A stretch of 64,000 nt of DNA from CALDSL01 sp039810245 (GTDB lineage: Bacteria > Chloroflexota > Anaerolineae > Anaerolineales > Anaerolineaceae), in the NCBI GenBank assembly GCA_039810245.1, contig JBDHWQ010000007.1, positions 1-64,000 on the forward strand, given 5' to 3'. A model generated the notes under the pieces. The model searched no databases. It was given only the letters and a program-made list of their open reading frames with translations, and was not told the DNA's origin. Of the stretch, positions 17,188 through 26,069 are shown one piece after another. The translations under genes and the position numbers were made by a program. The number at the start of each line of letters is the position of its first letter. Position 1 is the first letter of the stretch.

Positions 17188-18042
17188 ATGGGTGTTTTGG
17201 ATGGAAAAGTAGCAGTGATTACGGGTGGGACGCGCGGCCTGGGGCTGGCGATCGCCCGCGCGTACGTGGAAGCCGGAGCGGCGGTGGTGCTGGCCTCGCG
17301 CTCGCAGTCTTCGGTAGACCAGGCGGTGGGCCAGATGCGCGCGGCAGGCGGCCGCGCGGCCGGCATGGCGCTGGACGTAGCCGACCTGGCGCAGATGGAA
17401 GCGCTGCGCGCGCTGGCGCTGAGCAGCTTTGGCCGGCTGGATATCTGGGTGAACAACGCCGGCATCGCCGGGCCGTATGGGCCGACGATGGGCTTTGACC
17501 CGGCGGTGTTTACCCAGGTGGTGCAGACCAATATCCTGGGCGTGTATTATGGCTCGCGCGTGGCAATGGAGCATTTCCTGGCGCAGCGCTCGGGCAAGCT
17601 GATCAACCTGCTGGGGCATGGCTATAAAGGCCCGCTGCCGTGGCAGAATGCATATGGGTCGAGCAAGACCTGGGTGCGCTCGTTTACCCTGGCGCTGGCA
17701 GCGGAAAATAAGGACAGCGGGGTAGGCGTATTTGCGTTCAACCCGGGTATGGTGCTGACCGAACTGCTGACCGATGTGGAAGTGATCGCCGGGGCGGAAG
17801 ACAAGCTGAAGGTTTTTCCGACCATCGTGCGCATGTGGGCCAAACCGGCGAGTTTCCCGGCGCAAAAAGCGGTGTGGATTGCCTCGACCGCCACGGATGG
17901 CAAGACCGGTAAGCTGTACAGCCTGCAGTCGATGGCCAACATGGCCGGCGACGCGCTGCGCGAGGGGCTGCGCGCGCTTCGCCGGCGCCCATCCGCGGAC
18001 GGGGGCGTGCGCATCCAGAGCGTGCCACCGTACAGGGGTTAG
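17188..18042 (+). CDS. Short-chain dehydrogenase/reductase with atypical active site
   Basis: 284 residues. TGGTRGLGLA is the nucleotide loop, NNAG the structural motif, and Tyr-x3-Lys (YGSSK) the catalytic pair. The catalytic Ser, expected 13 residues before the Tyr, appears to be Gly in the segment INLLGHGYKGP. The protein may therefore have altered chemistry. GAGAGGAACGAG precedes ATG 17188. Reading starts earlier in frame (17149) would overlap the nitroreductase gene and lack a ribosome site. Likely co-expressed with the nitroreductase. Confidence 0.85.
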   Translation: MGVLDGKVAVITGGTRGLGLAIARAYVEAGAAVVLASRSQSSVDQAVGQMRAAGGRAAGMALDVADLAQMEALRALALSSFGRLDIWVNNAGIAGPYGPTMGFDPAVFTQVVQTNILGVYYGSRVAMEHFLAQRSGKLINLLGHGYKGPLPWQNAYGSSKTWVRSFTLALAAENKDSGVGVFAFNPGMVLTELLTDVEVIAGAEDKLKVFPTIVRMWAKPASFPAQKAVWIASTATDGKTGKLYSLQSMANMAGDALREGLRALRRRPSADGGVRIQSVPPYRG

Positions 18043-18051
18043 TCCGGCGGA

Positions 18052-18357
18052 TCAGTCTTTCGACGCGTTTTTGGTGTGCGCGCGCTTGCCCAGGTCTTGC
18101 CAGCGATTTTCCTGCACATCCACGCCGTAATGTTTGGCGGCTTTGCGGATGTTGGCAAAGGCCTGCTCGCGCTCCTCGTCGCTCACGCCTTCGACCTGGT
18201 CAAACCGGGCGAGGGCGTTGCGCACGTGTTCGGCATCGGTCAGCGGCTCTTTGCGCTGTTTGGGGAAGGCGAAGGCGCTTTCGGGCAGCTCTTCGCGCTC
18301 TTTGCGGTCCAGATCGCCCTTCTGGGTATAAGGTTTCCATGTGGTATTTTCTGCCAT
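18052..18357 (-). CDS. DUF6582-like small protein
   Basis: 101 residues, soluble and highly charged. The block AFAFPKQRKEPLTDAEHVRN, followed by FDQVEGVSDEER and a helix ending in GVDV, matches a small family often found in environmental bacteria and some phages (DUF6582 by recollection). AAAGGAAC lies upstream of ATG 18357; longer in-frame starts upstream lack support. Function unknown. It faces the SDR gene tail to tail with a 9-bp gap. Confidence 0.7.
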   Translation of the reverse strand: MAENTTWKPYTQKGDLDRKEREELPESAFAFPKQRKEPLTDAEHVRNALARFDQVEGVSDEEREQAFANIRKAAKHYGVDVQENRWQDLGKRAHTKNASKD

Positions 18358-18501
18358 TTTTTTGTTCCTTTCGCCATTACAATAGCGCGCGAGGTTGGGC
18401 AGGGCAAGGTGGGAACTCCCACCCCGGCAGGTAGGACTTTCTACCCCCTGCAAGTTGACGTTTTTGGTAAGCGCGAAACCCGCAAATGCGCTCTCCACCC
18501 G

Positions 18502-18530
18502 TTGTAAAGCCGATTCCCCTGCCCTATAAT
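18502..18530 (+). promoter_or_regulatory. Sigma70 promoter of the lipoprotein gene
   Basis: TTGTAA (18502-18507), 17-nt spacer, TATAAT (18525-18530), 53 bp before ATG 18584. Confidence 0.7.
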
Positions 18531-18583
18531 GGAAACGAATAGCATCGGCTATCTTTCTTTGGGCCTTCCAGGGGAGTGTACAA

Positions 18584-19681
18584 ATGAATACCCACCGCAC
18601 TGCAACCCGGCCTGTTGGGCGCGCCCGCGCGCAAATTCTGCTTGGGCTGGCGATTTTGCTGGCTGCCAGCCTGGCGTGCAATTTTTCGATCAACCTGGGC
18701 AATGAAACGGCCACGGCCGTCCCGCCGACTGCCGATGCGGCCGCCACGCTGGCGGCAGGGCAGGCGCAGATGGCTCTGGCCCAGACGCAGCAGGCGTTGG
18801 GTCAGCAGGCCACTGCGCTGGCGGAGCAGCAGCGCGCGCTGGCGCAGGCGGCCACCGACGCGGCCGCGCTGGCCCAGGCCGCCGTGCCTACCCAGCCGGC
18901 GCCCAGCGCTACACCCGCCGCAACCGAAACCCCGGCTCCCACGGCGGAAGCACCCGTGCCTTCGGCTACGCCGGATATTGAGGCGCAGATCCAGGGCGCG
19001 AACATCCTGCTGTTTGAGGATATCGCCGGGTATTACGACCTGACGCGCTGGGTGCGCGATGCGCTGGATGCGCGCGGCTGGAAGTACACTGACGTGGGCG
19101 ACGCGGTGGGCGATTTCAAGTCGGAGATTCTTTCGGGCAAGAAATGGGACCTGGTGATCGTGGCGGCCGAGGCGCGCAGCGGTTTTCAGGGCGAGCTGTT
19201 CGAGTATCTGAGCGACCAGATCAATAAGGATACGGCAGTCATCATCGAGACCTGGTATCTGGACGAGATGGCGGCCGGGCCGATCAGCGATATCACCAGC
19301 CAGTGCGGGGTGCGCTTCCAGAAGGATTGGTGGGAGCCGGACCGCAATTCGCGCTCGATTGTATGGTTTGACCCGGAGCACCCGTTGTTCCACGCGCCCA
19401 ACGAGGGCTTTTCGCTGGTGCACAACGCCCCGTACTGGGAAGGTGACGCGGGCGACATGATGCGCACGCGCGCCGGTGGCGGCAACGGCGGGCTGTTGGC
19501 GGGCATCTATTCGTGGGAGAAGTCGAGCTATGGGACCATCGCGGTGTGCTATGACGGCCGGGTGATCCTGCAGACGTTTTCGACGCACGATTACCGCAAG
19601 AGCGATATGACCGACCTGTGGCAAAATTACGCGTACTACACCCTGAAAAATCATTTCCTCAAGCTGCAGGCCGCGCCGTAA
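18584..19681 (+). CDS. Lipoprotein with Ala/Gln coiled region and GATase/ThuA-like domain
   Basis: 365 residues. A type II signal peptide ends at the lipobox LAASLAC (Cys about 38). Residues ~48-110 are Ala/Gln heptad-like (likely coiled coil), then a Pro/Thr linker. The last ~230 residues form an alpha/beta domain starting NILLFEDIAGYYDLTRWV, resembling glutamine-amidotransferase-like folds used in ThuA/DUF4350 proteins. No Cys nucleophile motif is evident, so it probably binds rather than hydrolyses. Exposed outside the membrane. Confidence 0.75.
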   Translation: MNTHRTATRPVGRARAQILLGLAILLAASLACNFSINLGNETATAVPPTADAAATLAAGQAQMALAQTQQALGQQATALAEQQRALAQAATDAAALAQAAVPTQPAPSATPAATETPAPTAEAPVPSATPDIEAQIQGANILLFEDIAGYYDLTRWVRDALDARGWKYTDVGDAVGDFKSEILSGKKWDLVIVAAEARSGFQGELFEYLSDQINKDTAVIIETWYLDEMAAGPISDITSQCGVRFQKDWWEPDRNSRSIVWFDPEHPLFHAPNEGFSLVHNAPYWEGDAGDMMRTRAGGGNGGLLAGIYSWEKSSYGTIAVCYDGRVILQTFSTHDYRKSDMTDLWQNYAYYTLKNHFLKLQAAP

Positions 19682-19704
19682 CAGCTGCTCCTGTTCTGAA
19701 TGCG

Positions 19705-19734
19705 CATGAGCCGGCCCACGCGGGCCGGCTCATG
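19705..19734. terminator. Hairpin terminator between convergent genes
   Basis: Perfect 13-bp stem (19705-19717 with 19722-19734) around ACGC. It could serve the rightward lipoprotein gene and the leftward fecR-like gene. Confidence 0.65.
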
Positions 19735-19803
19735 ATGTGCTATGTTGGCTGTATTGCTTTGTCTGTCGTGTGCTTCCCCTGAAGAACACACGATCGGAAT
19801 TCG

Positions 19804-21879
19804 CTATGGTTTCTTGGAAGGATTCGGCTTTTTGGTCTTTTCTACCTTTGGCTTTTTGGTAGGCTTGACCGGCTTATCCTTATCCTTGTTGTTATTGTCT
19901 TTGTCCAGGCCCGGTTGGGGCGTGCCGGTGATCTGCGTGGGGTTGTCGATGCTGTTCACCAGCTTCTTGATGTTGCCCCAGCCCATGCCCGAGCGGCGCA
20001 TGGTGAAGATATCGGCCACAGGCACCCCACTTTCGCGGCTGAGCTCATAGGCGGTGCTGATCTCGCCGAAGCCGAAGCCCTGGCAGAACCAGCCCATGAT
20101 CTCTTCGTAGGTCACGCCGAACTCGGCGGCCAGGCGCATGCCAGTGGGCTGCGGGTTGGCACCGGTGCAAACAGACGCGGGAGCGCTGGGGGTGGTAGTG
20201 GCACCGGGCGTGGTGGTGATGGTGGCGGTCGGCGTACCGGAGGGCGTGGCAGTGGGCTCGCAGTCAGAGCGGATGGTGAAGTCGAACTGCGCGTTTTCCT
20301 GCACCGGGCCCTGCGAGGCGTGCGAGAGCAGCAGGCGCACGGTCACCTTCTGGCCGGTAGCGCTGGCCCAGTTGCCGTTCAGGCCGACATTGACGGTGAA
20401 GCCGGTCGATCCGCCAGCGGGGACATCCACGCGTTCGGGGCTGACCGAGACGCTGTCGAGGTAGCCGGCACCTTCAATCACCAGGGCTTCGAGGCGCGCA
20501 TCCTGAGCGGCGCTGCCGGTATTGACCAGCATACCCTGGGTGCTGAATTCGGAGCCGGTGCAGCCCTGCACTTCGGCCGAGACAGGCTGGAATACCAGGC
20601 TGGAAGCGGGGGCGGGGCTGGTGGGGGTGATGGGCGTGGCTGTGGGCTGGGGCTGCTCTTCGCCCAGGCGCTCGATACTAAGCGCCAGCCAGGTGCCGTC
20701 CGGCAGCACGCGGAAGGTGACGCGCACCGGGTCGCCGATCTTGATGTCAGGATCGAGCAGGGTGGCGCTGTTAACCAGCACGCTGTTGCCGCCGATCTTC
20801 CACTGGCTGCTTTCCATGCTTTCCAACACGCCGGTAAAGCTGAGCACCTGCGGCTGCGGGTCGGTGTCGGTGATCACGGCCACGGTGTCGGCCTGCCAGG
20901 TTGCATCGGCCAGCACGCGGCCATCCACCTGGACGATGCTGCCCACCGCAGGCGTGCCGGTGATCTGGGTCAGATCGGTGAGTGTGATTTTGACGCCATC
21001 CACGGTCCAGACGGAGCCTTCGATGCTCTGCAGCGTACCGCGCAGGCTGAAGGTGTAGGCCGCATCCTGCACGCCAATTTCGGCGCCGGCCAGGCTGGCC
21101 TGCCCGGGGTTGAGAAATACCTGGCGGCCGGCGTTGACCACTTCGACTTTTCCGGTGGTGACCGAGAAGCGCGACAGCCCACCGGTTTCGACGGCCACAT
21201 CAAAAGTGGTGCCGTGCACGCGGGCCTGGCCGCCCGGGGTGTTGACGACGTAGGCGCTATTTTTTCCATTGAAGGGCACCACGCGGTGGCTGGTATTGCC
21301 ACTGTTCTGCAGCAGCTCGAGGGTGATGGTGCCACCCAGGCCGCTCTTGAGCGCAGCCAGGGAGATTTCGGTGTTCTCACTCAGCACTGTGCGGCTGCCT
21401 TCGGGGAAGGTGAGGGCCACGCTGGATGCATCGTAGGTGCGCAGGCGCTGGCCGGCGCGCAAGGTGTCGCCGGCGGAGACAATGCGCCAGTCATCGGAGT
21501 TGGACGCGGCCACTTCCACCAGCCCATTCACTTCGGCGAGGCGGGCGGCGCTGCCGGCGGCCAGGCGAGAAATGCCCAGAAACGCGAACAACGCGACCAG
21601 GGCAAACGCAGCGGCGGCAAAGGCCAGACGCGCGTATGGACGGCGCGCCTGCGCGGACCGTGAATTGGCGGCCTGGGTTTGCAGCAGCATCTGCCTGTCG
21701 CGCGCGGCGCGCGCGGCGCTGATGGATGGACGTGGGACGGCGCGCACTTCTCCGGCGAACTGGATCAGCGCGGCCAGCTCTTCGTCTTCCTGCCGCGCCT
21801 GGTGGAGCACGTCGGGCAGGGGCTGGCCATTTTCGATGGCCTGGAGCTTGTCTTGCAATGAATCATCGAAGTTGTTCAT
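19804..21879 (-). CDS. FecR-domain anti-sigma factor with large extracytoplasmic region
   Basis: 691 residues from ATG 21879. The first ~90 residues are cytoplasmic and anti-sigma-like; a membrane helix follows (about 95-115). Then comes a FecR domain (NTPGGQARVHGTTFDV), two beta modules resembling DUF5666 (VDGVKITLTDLTQI), Pro/Thr linkers, a ~75-residue helical module (FGVTYEEIMGWFCQGFGFGEI) and a Lys/Pro-rich tail. It overlaps the sigma factor gene by 17 nt. By family knowledge it would hold the sigma factor at the membrane and release it on an outside signal. Confidence 0.85.
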   Translation of the reverse strand: MNNFDDSLQDKLQAIENGQPLPDVLHQARQEDEELAALIQFAGEVRAVPRPSISAARAARDRQMLLQTQAANSRSAQARRPYARLAFAAAAFALVALFAFLGISRLAAGSAARLAEVNGLVEVAASNSDDWRIVSAGDTLRAGQRLRTYDASSVALTFPEGSRTVLSENTEISLAALKSGLGGTITLELLQNSGNTSHRVVPFNGKNSAYVVNTPGGQARVHGTTFDVAVETGGLSRFSVTTGKVEVVNAGRQVFLNPGQASLAGAEIGVQDAAYTFSLRGTLQSIEGSVWTVDGVKITLTDLTQITGTPAVGSIVQVDGRVLADATWQADTVAVITDTDPQPQVLSFTGVLESMESSQWKIGGNSVLVNSATLLDPDIKIGDPVRVTFRVLPDGTWLALSIERLGEEQPQPTATPITPTSPAPASSLVFQPVSAEVQGCTGSEFSTQGMLVNTGSAAQDARLEALVIEGAGYLDSVSVSPERVDVPAGGSTGFTVNVGLNGNWASATGQKVTVRLLLSHASQGPVQENAQFDFTIRSDCEPTATPSGTPTATITTTPGATTTPSAPASVCTGANPQPTGMRLAAEFGVTYEEIMGWFCQGFGFGEISTAYELSRESGVPVADIFTMRRSGMGWGNIKKLVNSIDNPTQITGTPQPGLDKDNNNKDKDKPVKPTKKPKVEKTKKPNPSKKP

Positions 21880-22432
21880 CTTCCACCTTCCATTCTTGTA
21901 GATGGCTGCGCAGCGCTTCGAGCGCGCGACGCTGGAGGCCTTTGACCGCGTCATCGCTCTTGTGCAGAATGTGCGCGGTTTGTGACAATGAGAGGCCGCT
22001 GATAAAACGGAGAATGATGACGTCGCGCTGATCGGGCAGCAGGGCTTGCAGGGCATGGCTCAGGCGTTCGTACGCCAGGCGCTGCTCGACGGCCAATGTG
22101 GGGTCGCTGCCAGCGCCGGGCAGGGTATCATCCAAAGGGACCTGTAGCCGGGTGCTGGCCTTGCGGTAGTGGTCGATGGCCAGGTTGCGCGCCACCTGGA
22201 ACAGCCATGCCTGTAGAGCGGTTGTGCGCGGCGTGAACCCCGGCAGGGAATTGACCATGCGCAGGAACACGTCTGAAGCGAGGTCTTCGGCGACGTGCAG
22301 ATCGCTCACCCGGTAATAAAGATAATGAAAAACGCCGGTGTAATAGCGGTCATACAACGCGCCGAGGGCTTCCTGGCTACCTTTTTGCGCCTGGGCAATC
22401 AGTCGGGTGGTGTCTGCTTCTATGTTCAGCAT
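21863..22432 (-). CDS. ECF-type RNA polymerase sigma factor
   Basis: 189 residues. Region 2 (YDRYYTGVFHYLYYRV, EDLASDVFLR, AWLFQVARNLAIDHYR) and region 4 (LLPDQRDVIILRFISGLSLSQTAHIL) are complete. The extended AEDL/FLRM segment resembles sigma factors paired with FecR-type anti-sigmas. The stop lies inside the next gene (17-nt overlap), so sigma and anti-sigma are made in fixed ratio. Confidence 0.92.
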   Translation of the reverse strand: MLNIEADTTRLIAQAQKGSQEALGALYDRYYTGVFHYLYYRVSDLHVAEDLASDVFLRMVNSLPGFTPRTTALQAWLFQVARNLAIDHYRKASTRLQVPLDDTLPGAGSDPTLAVEQRLAYERLSHALQALLPDQRDVIILRFISGLSLSQTAHILHKSDDAVKGLQRRALEALRSHLQEWKVEDEQLR

Positions 22433-22503
22433 AGGCCGGTGTGCGTTTCAAAAGCTCTTTTTTGCATCTCTACAAGATAAGACGGATGGGGAAGGAAAAA
22501 GAG

Positions 22504-22546
22504 TCGCGCGAAATTCTCACCCGTTCAGGATGAGAATTTCGCGCGA
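22504..22546 (-). terminator. Long hairpin terminator after the aldo/keto reductase gene
   Basis: Perfect 16-bp stem (22504-22519 with 22531-22546) with an 11-nt loop, 18 bp past the stop of the leftward gene. It also insulates the sigma factor gene downstream. Confidence 0.7.
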
Positions 22547-22563
22547 CGGGGAAGTAACGCAAC

Positions 22564-23529
22564 TCAGCCCTGCTCGCCCTGAGTGGAAAAGCGCGACAAC
22601 TCTTCCTGGCTGAGGCGCAGGCCGGCCGCGCCCAGGTTGTCCTGCAACTGGTCGAGGTCGCGCGGGCCAATAATGGGGCTGGTGACCACCGGCTGGCTGA
22701 GCAGCCAGCCCAGCGCCACCTGCGAGATGCTGGTGGAGCGCTGGCGGGCGATCTCTTCCAGCGTGTCGAGCGCGCGCCAGTTGGCTTCGTCGTGAAAGTA
22801 GCGCGCGGCGCTGCCCTGGCGGGCGCTGTCGACTTCGGTGTGGCCGCGGCGGTACTTACCGGTGAGGAAACCGGCGGCCAGCGGGCTGTAGGGGATGACG
22901 CCCAGGCCGTAGGTTTCGCACAGGTCGGCCAGCTCGGTCTCAAATTCGGCGCGGTGCACCAGGTTGTAATGCGGCTGCAGGCTGTCGTAGCGTGCCAGCC
23001 GCAGCCGGTCGGAAGCCCACAGTGATTCCATCAGCCGCCAGGCGGGGTAATTGGAGCAGCCGATGTAGCGCACCTTGCCCTGGCGCACCAGATCATCAAA
23101 GGCGCTGAGGGTTTCTTCGATAGGTGTGTGATCGTCGGGGTAGTGCGACTGATACAGATCGATGTATTCGGTTTGCAGGCGGCGCAGCGATTCATCGACG
23201 GCATACAGGATATGAACGCGCGACAGGCCCTCGTTATTGGGGCCCTGGCCCATGGGACCGCGCACCTTGGTGGCGATGACAACTTCGTGACGCGGGATGT
23301 GCTCCTGCCGCATCCAACTGCCGATGATGGTTTCGGCCACGCCACCGGGGTTATTGGGCGCCCAGCGCGAATAGATATCGGCGGTGTCGATAAAATTGAT
23401 GCCGGCGTCCCAGGCGGCGTTGAGTACGGCCAGCGAGGTGGGCTCATCCGCCGTCCAGCCGAACTGCATGCTCCCCAGGCATAATTCGGATACTTTGAGA
23501 CCGGTCCTTCCCAGGCTGCGGTAGTCCAT
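22564..23529 (-). CDS. Aldo/keto reductase
   Basis: 321 residues from ATG 23529, with GGAGG 5-8 nt upstream. The catalytic tetrad is seen as Asp and Tyr in GINFIDTADIYSRW, Lys in IATKVRG and His in YQSHYPDD. The C-terminal NADPH site (SPIIGPRDLDQLQDN) is present. It likely reduces aldehydes or sugars with NADPH. Single gene with its own terminator. Confidence 0.92.
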   Translation of the reverse strand: MDYRSLGRTGLKVSELCLGSMQFGWTADEPTSLAVLNAAWDAGINFIDTADIYSRWAPNNPGGVAETIIGSWMRQEHIPRHEVVIATKVRGPMGQGPNNEGLSRVHILYAVDESLRRLQTEYIDLYQSHYPDDHTPIEETLSAFDDLVRQGKVRYIGCSNYPAWRLMESLWASDRLRLARYDSLQPHYNLVHRAEFETELADLCETYGLGVIPYSPLAAGFLTGKYRRGHTEVDSARQGSAARYFHDEANWRALDTLEEIARQRSTSISQVALGWLLSQPVVTSPIIGPRDLDQLQDNLGAAGLRLSQEELSRFSTQGEQG

Positions 23530-23672
23530 AGGTTCCTCCGGGTAAATTGTTGGTGGGTCTATTTTCTGTGCGTCGCTGGCGGCGGTGTATAAACCTATTG
23601 TAACGAATGGCGGCGGGTGGCGCAGTTTTCTTTGAGTAGGAATTTCCCCCATTGGGGCGGCAGGTCTCCCCG

Positions 23673-23701
23673 TTGAACCGGTTCTATCAGGCAGGTATAC
23701 T
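23673..23701 (+). promoter_or_regulatory. Sigma70 promoter for the first Cys-rich mini-protein
   Basis: TTGAAC (23673-23678), 17-nt spacer, TATACT (23696-23701). The sequence after the -10 (GGAGATG) is the same as at the second promoter 24045-24073. Confidence 0.7.
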
Positions 23702-23766
23702 GGAGATGGCAATAGAACGCCGTTCCTTTCCCGGGGAGGTGGTTTCTTCTCAACAGGAGGTGCGTG

Positions 23767-23973
23767 ATGAGAGTGTCTGACACGATATGGTGTGACGGCT
23801 GCGGCGTGGAGGTGATGTGGGCTCCCGTGCGCGCGCAAGAACGCGACTACTGCTGCGAGGACTGTCGAGACGGCTATACCTGCAACTGTGGGACGCGCAT
23901 GGAAGAGGAAGATTATCCGCGCGCCGGCAGCGCCGGCGCTGATGTGGTGTCCCAGGGGGAAACCGGACTGTAA
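23767..23973 (+). CDS. Cys-rich mini-protein, probable zinc binder (paralogue 1)
   Basis: 68 residues with nine residues arranged as metal ligands: WCDGCGVEV, YCCEDC, TCNCGTR. AGGAGG lies upstream; GTG 23764 is an alternative start one codon earlier. It is clearly related to the 69-residue protein at 25791-26000 (same WCDGCGVEV-APVR-CCE-C-CNC order). Such proteins may be small zinc fingers involved in regulation or protein contacts. A 15-bp terminator follows. Confidence 0.8.
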   Translation: MRVSDTIWCDGCGVEVMWAPVRAQERDYCCEDCRDGYTCNCGTRMEEEDYPRAGSAGADVVSQGETGL

Positions 23974-23994
23974 GCGCTCATTGGGGGAACAAAT

Positions 23995-24034
23995 GCCCGC
24001 CCCGCGAGCTTTTGCTCGCGGGGCGGGCTTGTTT
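23995..24034 (+). terminator. Rho-independent terminator
   Basis: 15-bp stem (23995-24009 with 24014-24028), TTTT loop, then TTGTTTT. Ends the mini-protein transcript. Confidence 0.85.
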
Positions 24035-24044
24035 TGGGTGCGGC

Positions 24045-24073
24045 TTGACACAGCCTTCCCAGCGGCCTATACT
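24045..24073 (+). promoter_or_regulatory. Consensus sigma70 promoter of the ICMT-like/UspA operon
   Basis: TTGACA (24045-24050), 17-nt spacer, TATACT (24068-24073). A 7-bp GC stem (24146-24152 with 24158-24164) lies in the 120-nt leader. Confidence 0.8.
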
Positions 24074-24190
24074 GGAGATGCACAAGGATTTGCTCTGCGG
24101 AAGCCGCCCGGTCAAGTGGAGCCCTGCCTACGCGATGATTCCACTGCCCGCGCTCTCCGCGGGCGGTTTGCGTTCTCCGGGAGGTGCGCG

Positions 24191-24850
24191 ATGGCACGAA
24201 AAATACTGATCGCGATTGCCATGCTGGTCTCAATCGCTATCGTCGTGTGGGTGGCGAATGCGCCTTTCACCCCGGCGCAGATGATCTTCATCGCCATCGC
24301 CGGGATTCTGGTTCCGATGCCCGTGGCCTTGCTGGCGCGGCGGTTAATGGACCACGAGCCAACGGTGGAACAGGCGCAAAACGTGGTCACCTGGATGCAT
24401 TTTACCTTTGGCATCTTTGTGGCGTCGGCGCTGCTGGCGGCCACGCGCTACGTGCTGCATACCAGCCTGCTGACCCTGCCCGTGCCGCCCTGGCTGGGGA
24501 TGGTGATTATGCTGGTCAGCAGCGCGGTGGTGGTGCTGGTGATGGCCAACCTGGCATTAAAAGGCAAGGGCGCGCCGTTTGCAGTGGCGTTGACGCGGCT
24601 GGTGGCGGTGGAGTGGTTTTATGCCTGGACGCGCAACCCGATGGTGCTGGCGGCGGTGGTGGGTCTGTTTGGCCTGGGGCTGTATTTGCGCTCGGGCCTG
24701 TTTCTGATCTTCCTGGCCGTGCTGGTGGTGCCGGTCATCATTGTATTCCTGACCCTGGTGGAGGAGCGCGAGTTGGAAATCCGGTTCGGCCAGAGCTACC
24801 TGGACTACAAGGCGCGCACGCCGGGCTTTTATCCACGGAGGCCGCAATGA
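24191..24850 (+). CDS. ICMT/PEMT-like membrane methyltransferase family protein
   Basis: 219 residues with about five or six membrane helices. The C-terminal part (YAWTRNPMVLAAVVG, VEERELEIRFGQSYLDYKART) carries the RNP and E-x3-E...Y-x2-Y pattern of isoprenylcysteine carboxyl methyltransferase and phospholipid methyltransferase-like proteins. Substrate is unknown. GGGAGGTGC precedes ATG 24191. Its stop overlaps the UspA start by 4 nt. Confidence 0.8.
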   Translation: MARKILIAIAMLVSIAIVVWVANAPFTPAQMIFIAIAGILVPMPVALLARRLMDHEPTVEQAQNVVTWMHFTFGIFVASALLAATRYVLHTSLLTLPVPPWLGMVIMLVSSAVVVLVMANLALKGKGAPFAVALTRLVAVEWFYAWTRNPMVLAAVVGLFGLGLYLRSGLFLIFLAVLVVPVIIVFLTLVEERELEIRFGQSYLDYKARTPGFYPRRPQ

Positions 24851-25776
24851 CAAATGAATCGATGAAGACGCACCCGGCGCAGGTGCTGCTGGGCGTCGAC
24901 GGATCGGAGCACTGCCTGGCGGGGGTGGCGCTGCTGCGCGATCTGCCGTGCGTGCCGCTCAGCAACGTCCGCGTGGTGACGGTGTGGAATGGGCGCTCTC
25001 CAGTGGACCGGGCGCGGTTGGAAGCGGCGTTGGAGGATGCGCGCCGGCGGTTGGAGGGCGTGTGCGCCGAAGTGACCACCGAGCTGCACGAGGGCCATGC
25101 CGCGGAGACGATTGTGCGGCTGGCGCAGGAGCGTAACAGCGACCTGATTGTGCTGGGCGCCAAGGGGCTGCGCTCTACGCTGGGAATTTTGCTGGGTGGT
25201 GTGGCGCAGCAGGTGGTGGAGCACGCGCGCAGCGCGGTGCTGGTGATGCGCGCGCCGTATCAGGGCCTGCGCCAGGTGCTGCTGGTGACGGATGGGTCGG
25301 CAACCAGCCAGGCAGCGGTGGGCTATCTGAGCTGTTTTTCGCTGCCGGAAGGAGCGCAGGTGAAGGTATGCCACGTGGTTCCGCCGGGGGCGCTGCCGCA
25401 GTTTACCAGCGGAACCTGGCCGGTGGGGCACGAGGTGGTGCCAATTTTAAGCGACCGCGAACTGGCCGAGCTGGAACAGATTCACGAGGAAGAGCGCGAG
25501 CGCGGGCGCGCGCTGGCCGCCGAAACTGTGGCGCGGCTGCGCGAAGCCGGCCTGCAGGCTGACAGCGCGGTGCTGGAAGGCGACGCGGCCACGGAAATCC
25601 TGCGTTATGCCGGCAAGCTGCGCCCGGACCTGATCGTGGCCGGGTCGCGCGGGCTGTCGGAAATTCGGGGCTGGTGGATGGGCAGCGTGTCGCGCAAGCT
25701 GGTGAACGCGGCGGGGTGCTCGGTGCTGGTGGTGAAGGGGGCCGAGGCGGGAGAACAGGAAGATCTTAAGTCATAA
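24847..25776 (+). CDS. Tandem universal stress protein (two UspA domains)
   Basis: 309 residues, two Usp domains: residues ~10-135 (VLLGVDGSEHC ... DLIVLGAKG ... SAVLVMR) and ~140-300 (VLLVTDGSATS ... DLIVAGSRGLS ... CSVLVVKG). The ATP-binding G-x2-G-x9-G[ST] type pattern is recognisable in the second domain (GSRGLSEIRGWWMGSVS). Translation is coupled to the membrane methyltransferase-like protein upstream, and a Cys-rich mini-protein follows after 14 bp, so stress response at the membrane is suggested. Confidence 0.9.
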   Translation: MTNESMKTHPAQVLLGVDGSEHCLAGVALLRDLPCVPLSNVRVVTVWNGRSPVDRARLEAALEDARRRLEGVCAEVTTELHEGHAAETIVRLAQERNSDLIVLGAKGLRSTLGILLGGVAQQVVEHARSAVLVMRAPYQGLRQVLLVTDGSATSQAAVGYLSCFSLPEGAQVKVCHVVPPGALPQFTSGTWPVGHEVVPILSDRELAELEQIHEEERERGRALAAETVARLREAGLQADSAVLEGDAATEILRYAGKLRPDLIVAGSRGLSEIRGWWMGSVSRKLVNAAGCSVLVVKGAEAGEQEDLKS

Positions 25777-25790
25777 AAAGGAAGGCTGCG

Positions 25791-26000
25791 ATGGTATGGA
25801 TTAAAGACAGCCTGTGGTGCGATGGGTGCGGTGTAGAGGTGGTGGGGGCGCCGGTGCGGCTGCACGGGCATTCGTTCTGCTGCGAGGAATGCGCGCACGG
25901 GCGGCCGTGCAATTGCGCCGAGCCGCTGCCAGAGGAAGAACGCAAGAAGATTGGCCCGGACCGGCTGGTGCCAGACGGCAGTTACCTGATTGACGATTGA
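25791..26000 (+). CDS. Cys-rich mini-protein, probable zinc binder (paralogue 2)
   Basis: 69 residues, LWCDGCGVEV, FCCEEC and PCNCAEP matching the paralogue at 23767. The tail is longer and acidic. AAGGAAG lies before ATG 25791. Last gene of the ICMT-like/UspA operon (14 bp gap). Confidence 0.8.
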   Translation: MVWIKDSLWCDGCGVEVVGAPVRLHGHSFCCEECAHGRPCNCAEPLPEEERKKIGPDRLVPDGSYLIDD

Positions 26001-26069
26001 GAGAGGCGCGACGGCGCGGCGTTCTCATGTACAATAACAGGCAGAATCCTGTACTGCTGAGGGAACCCT

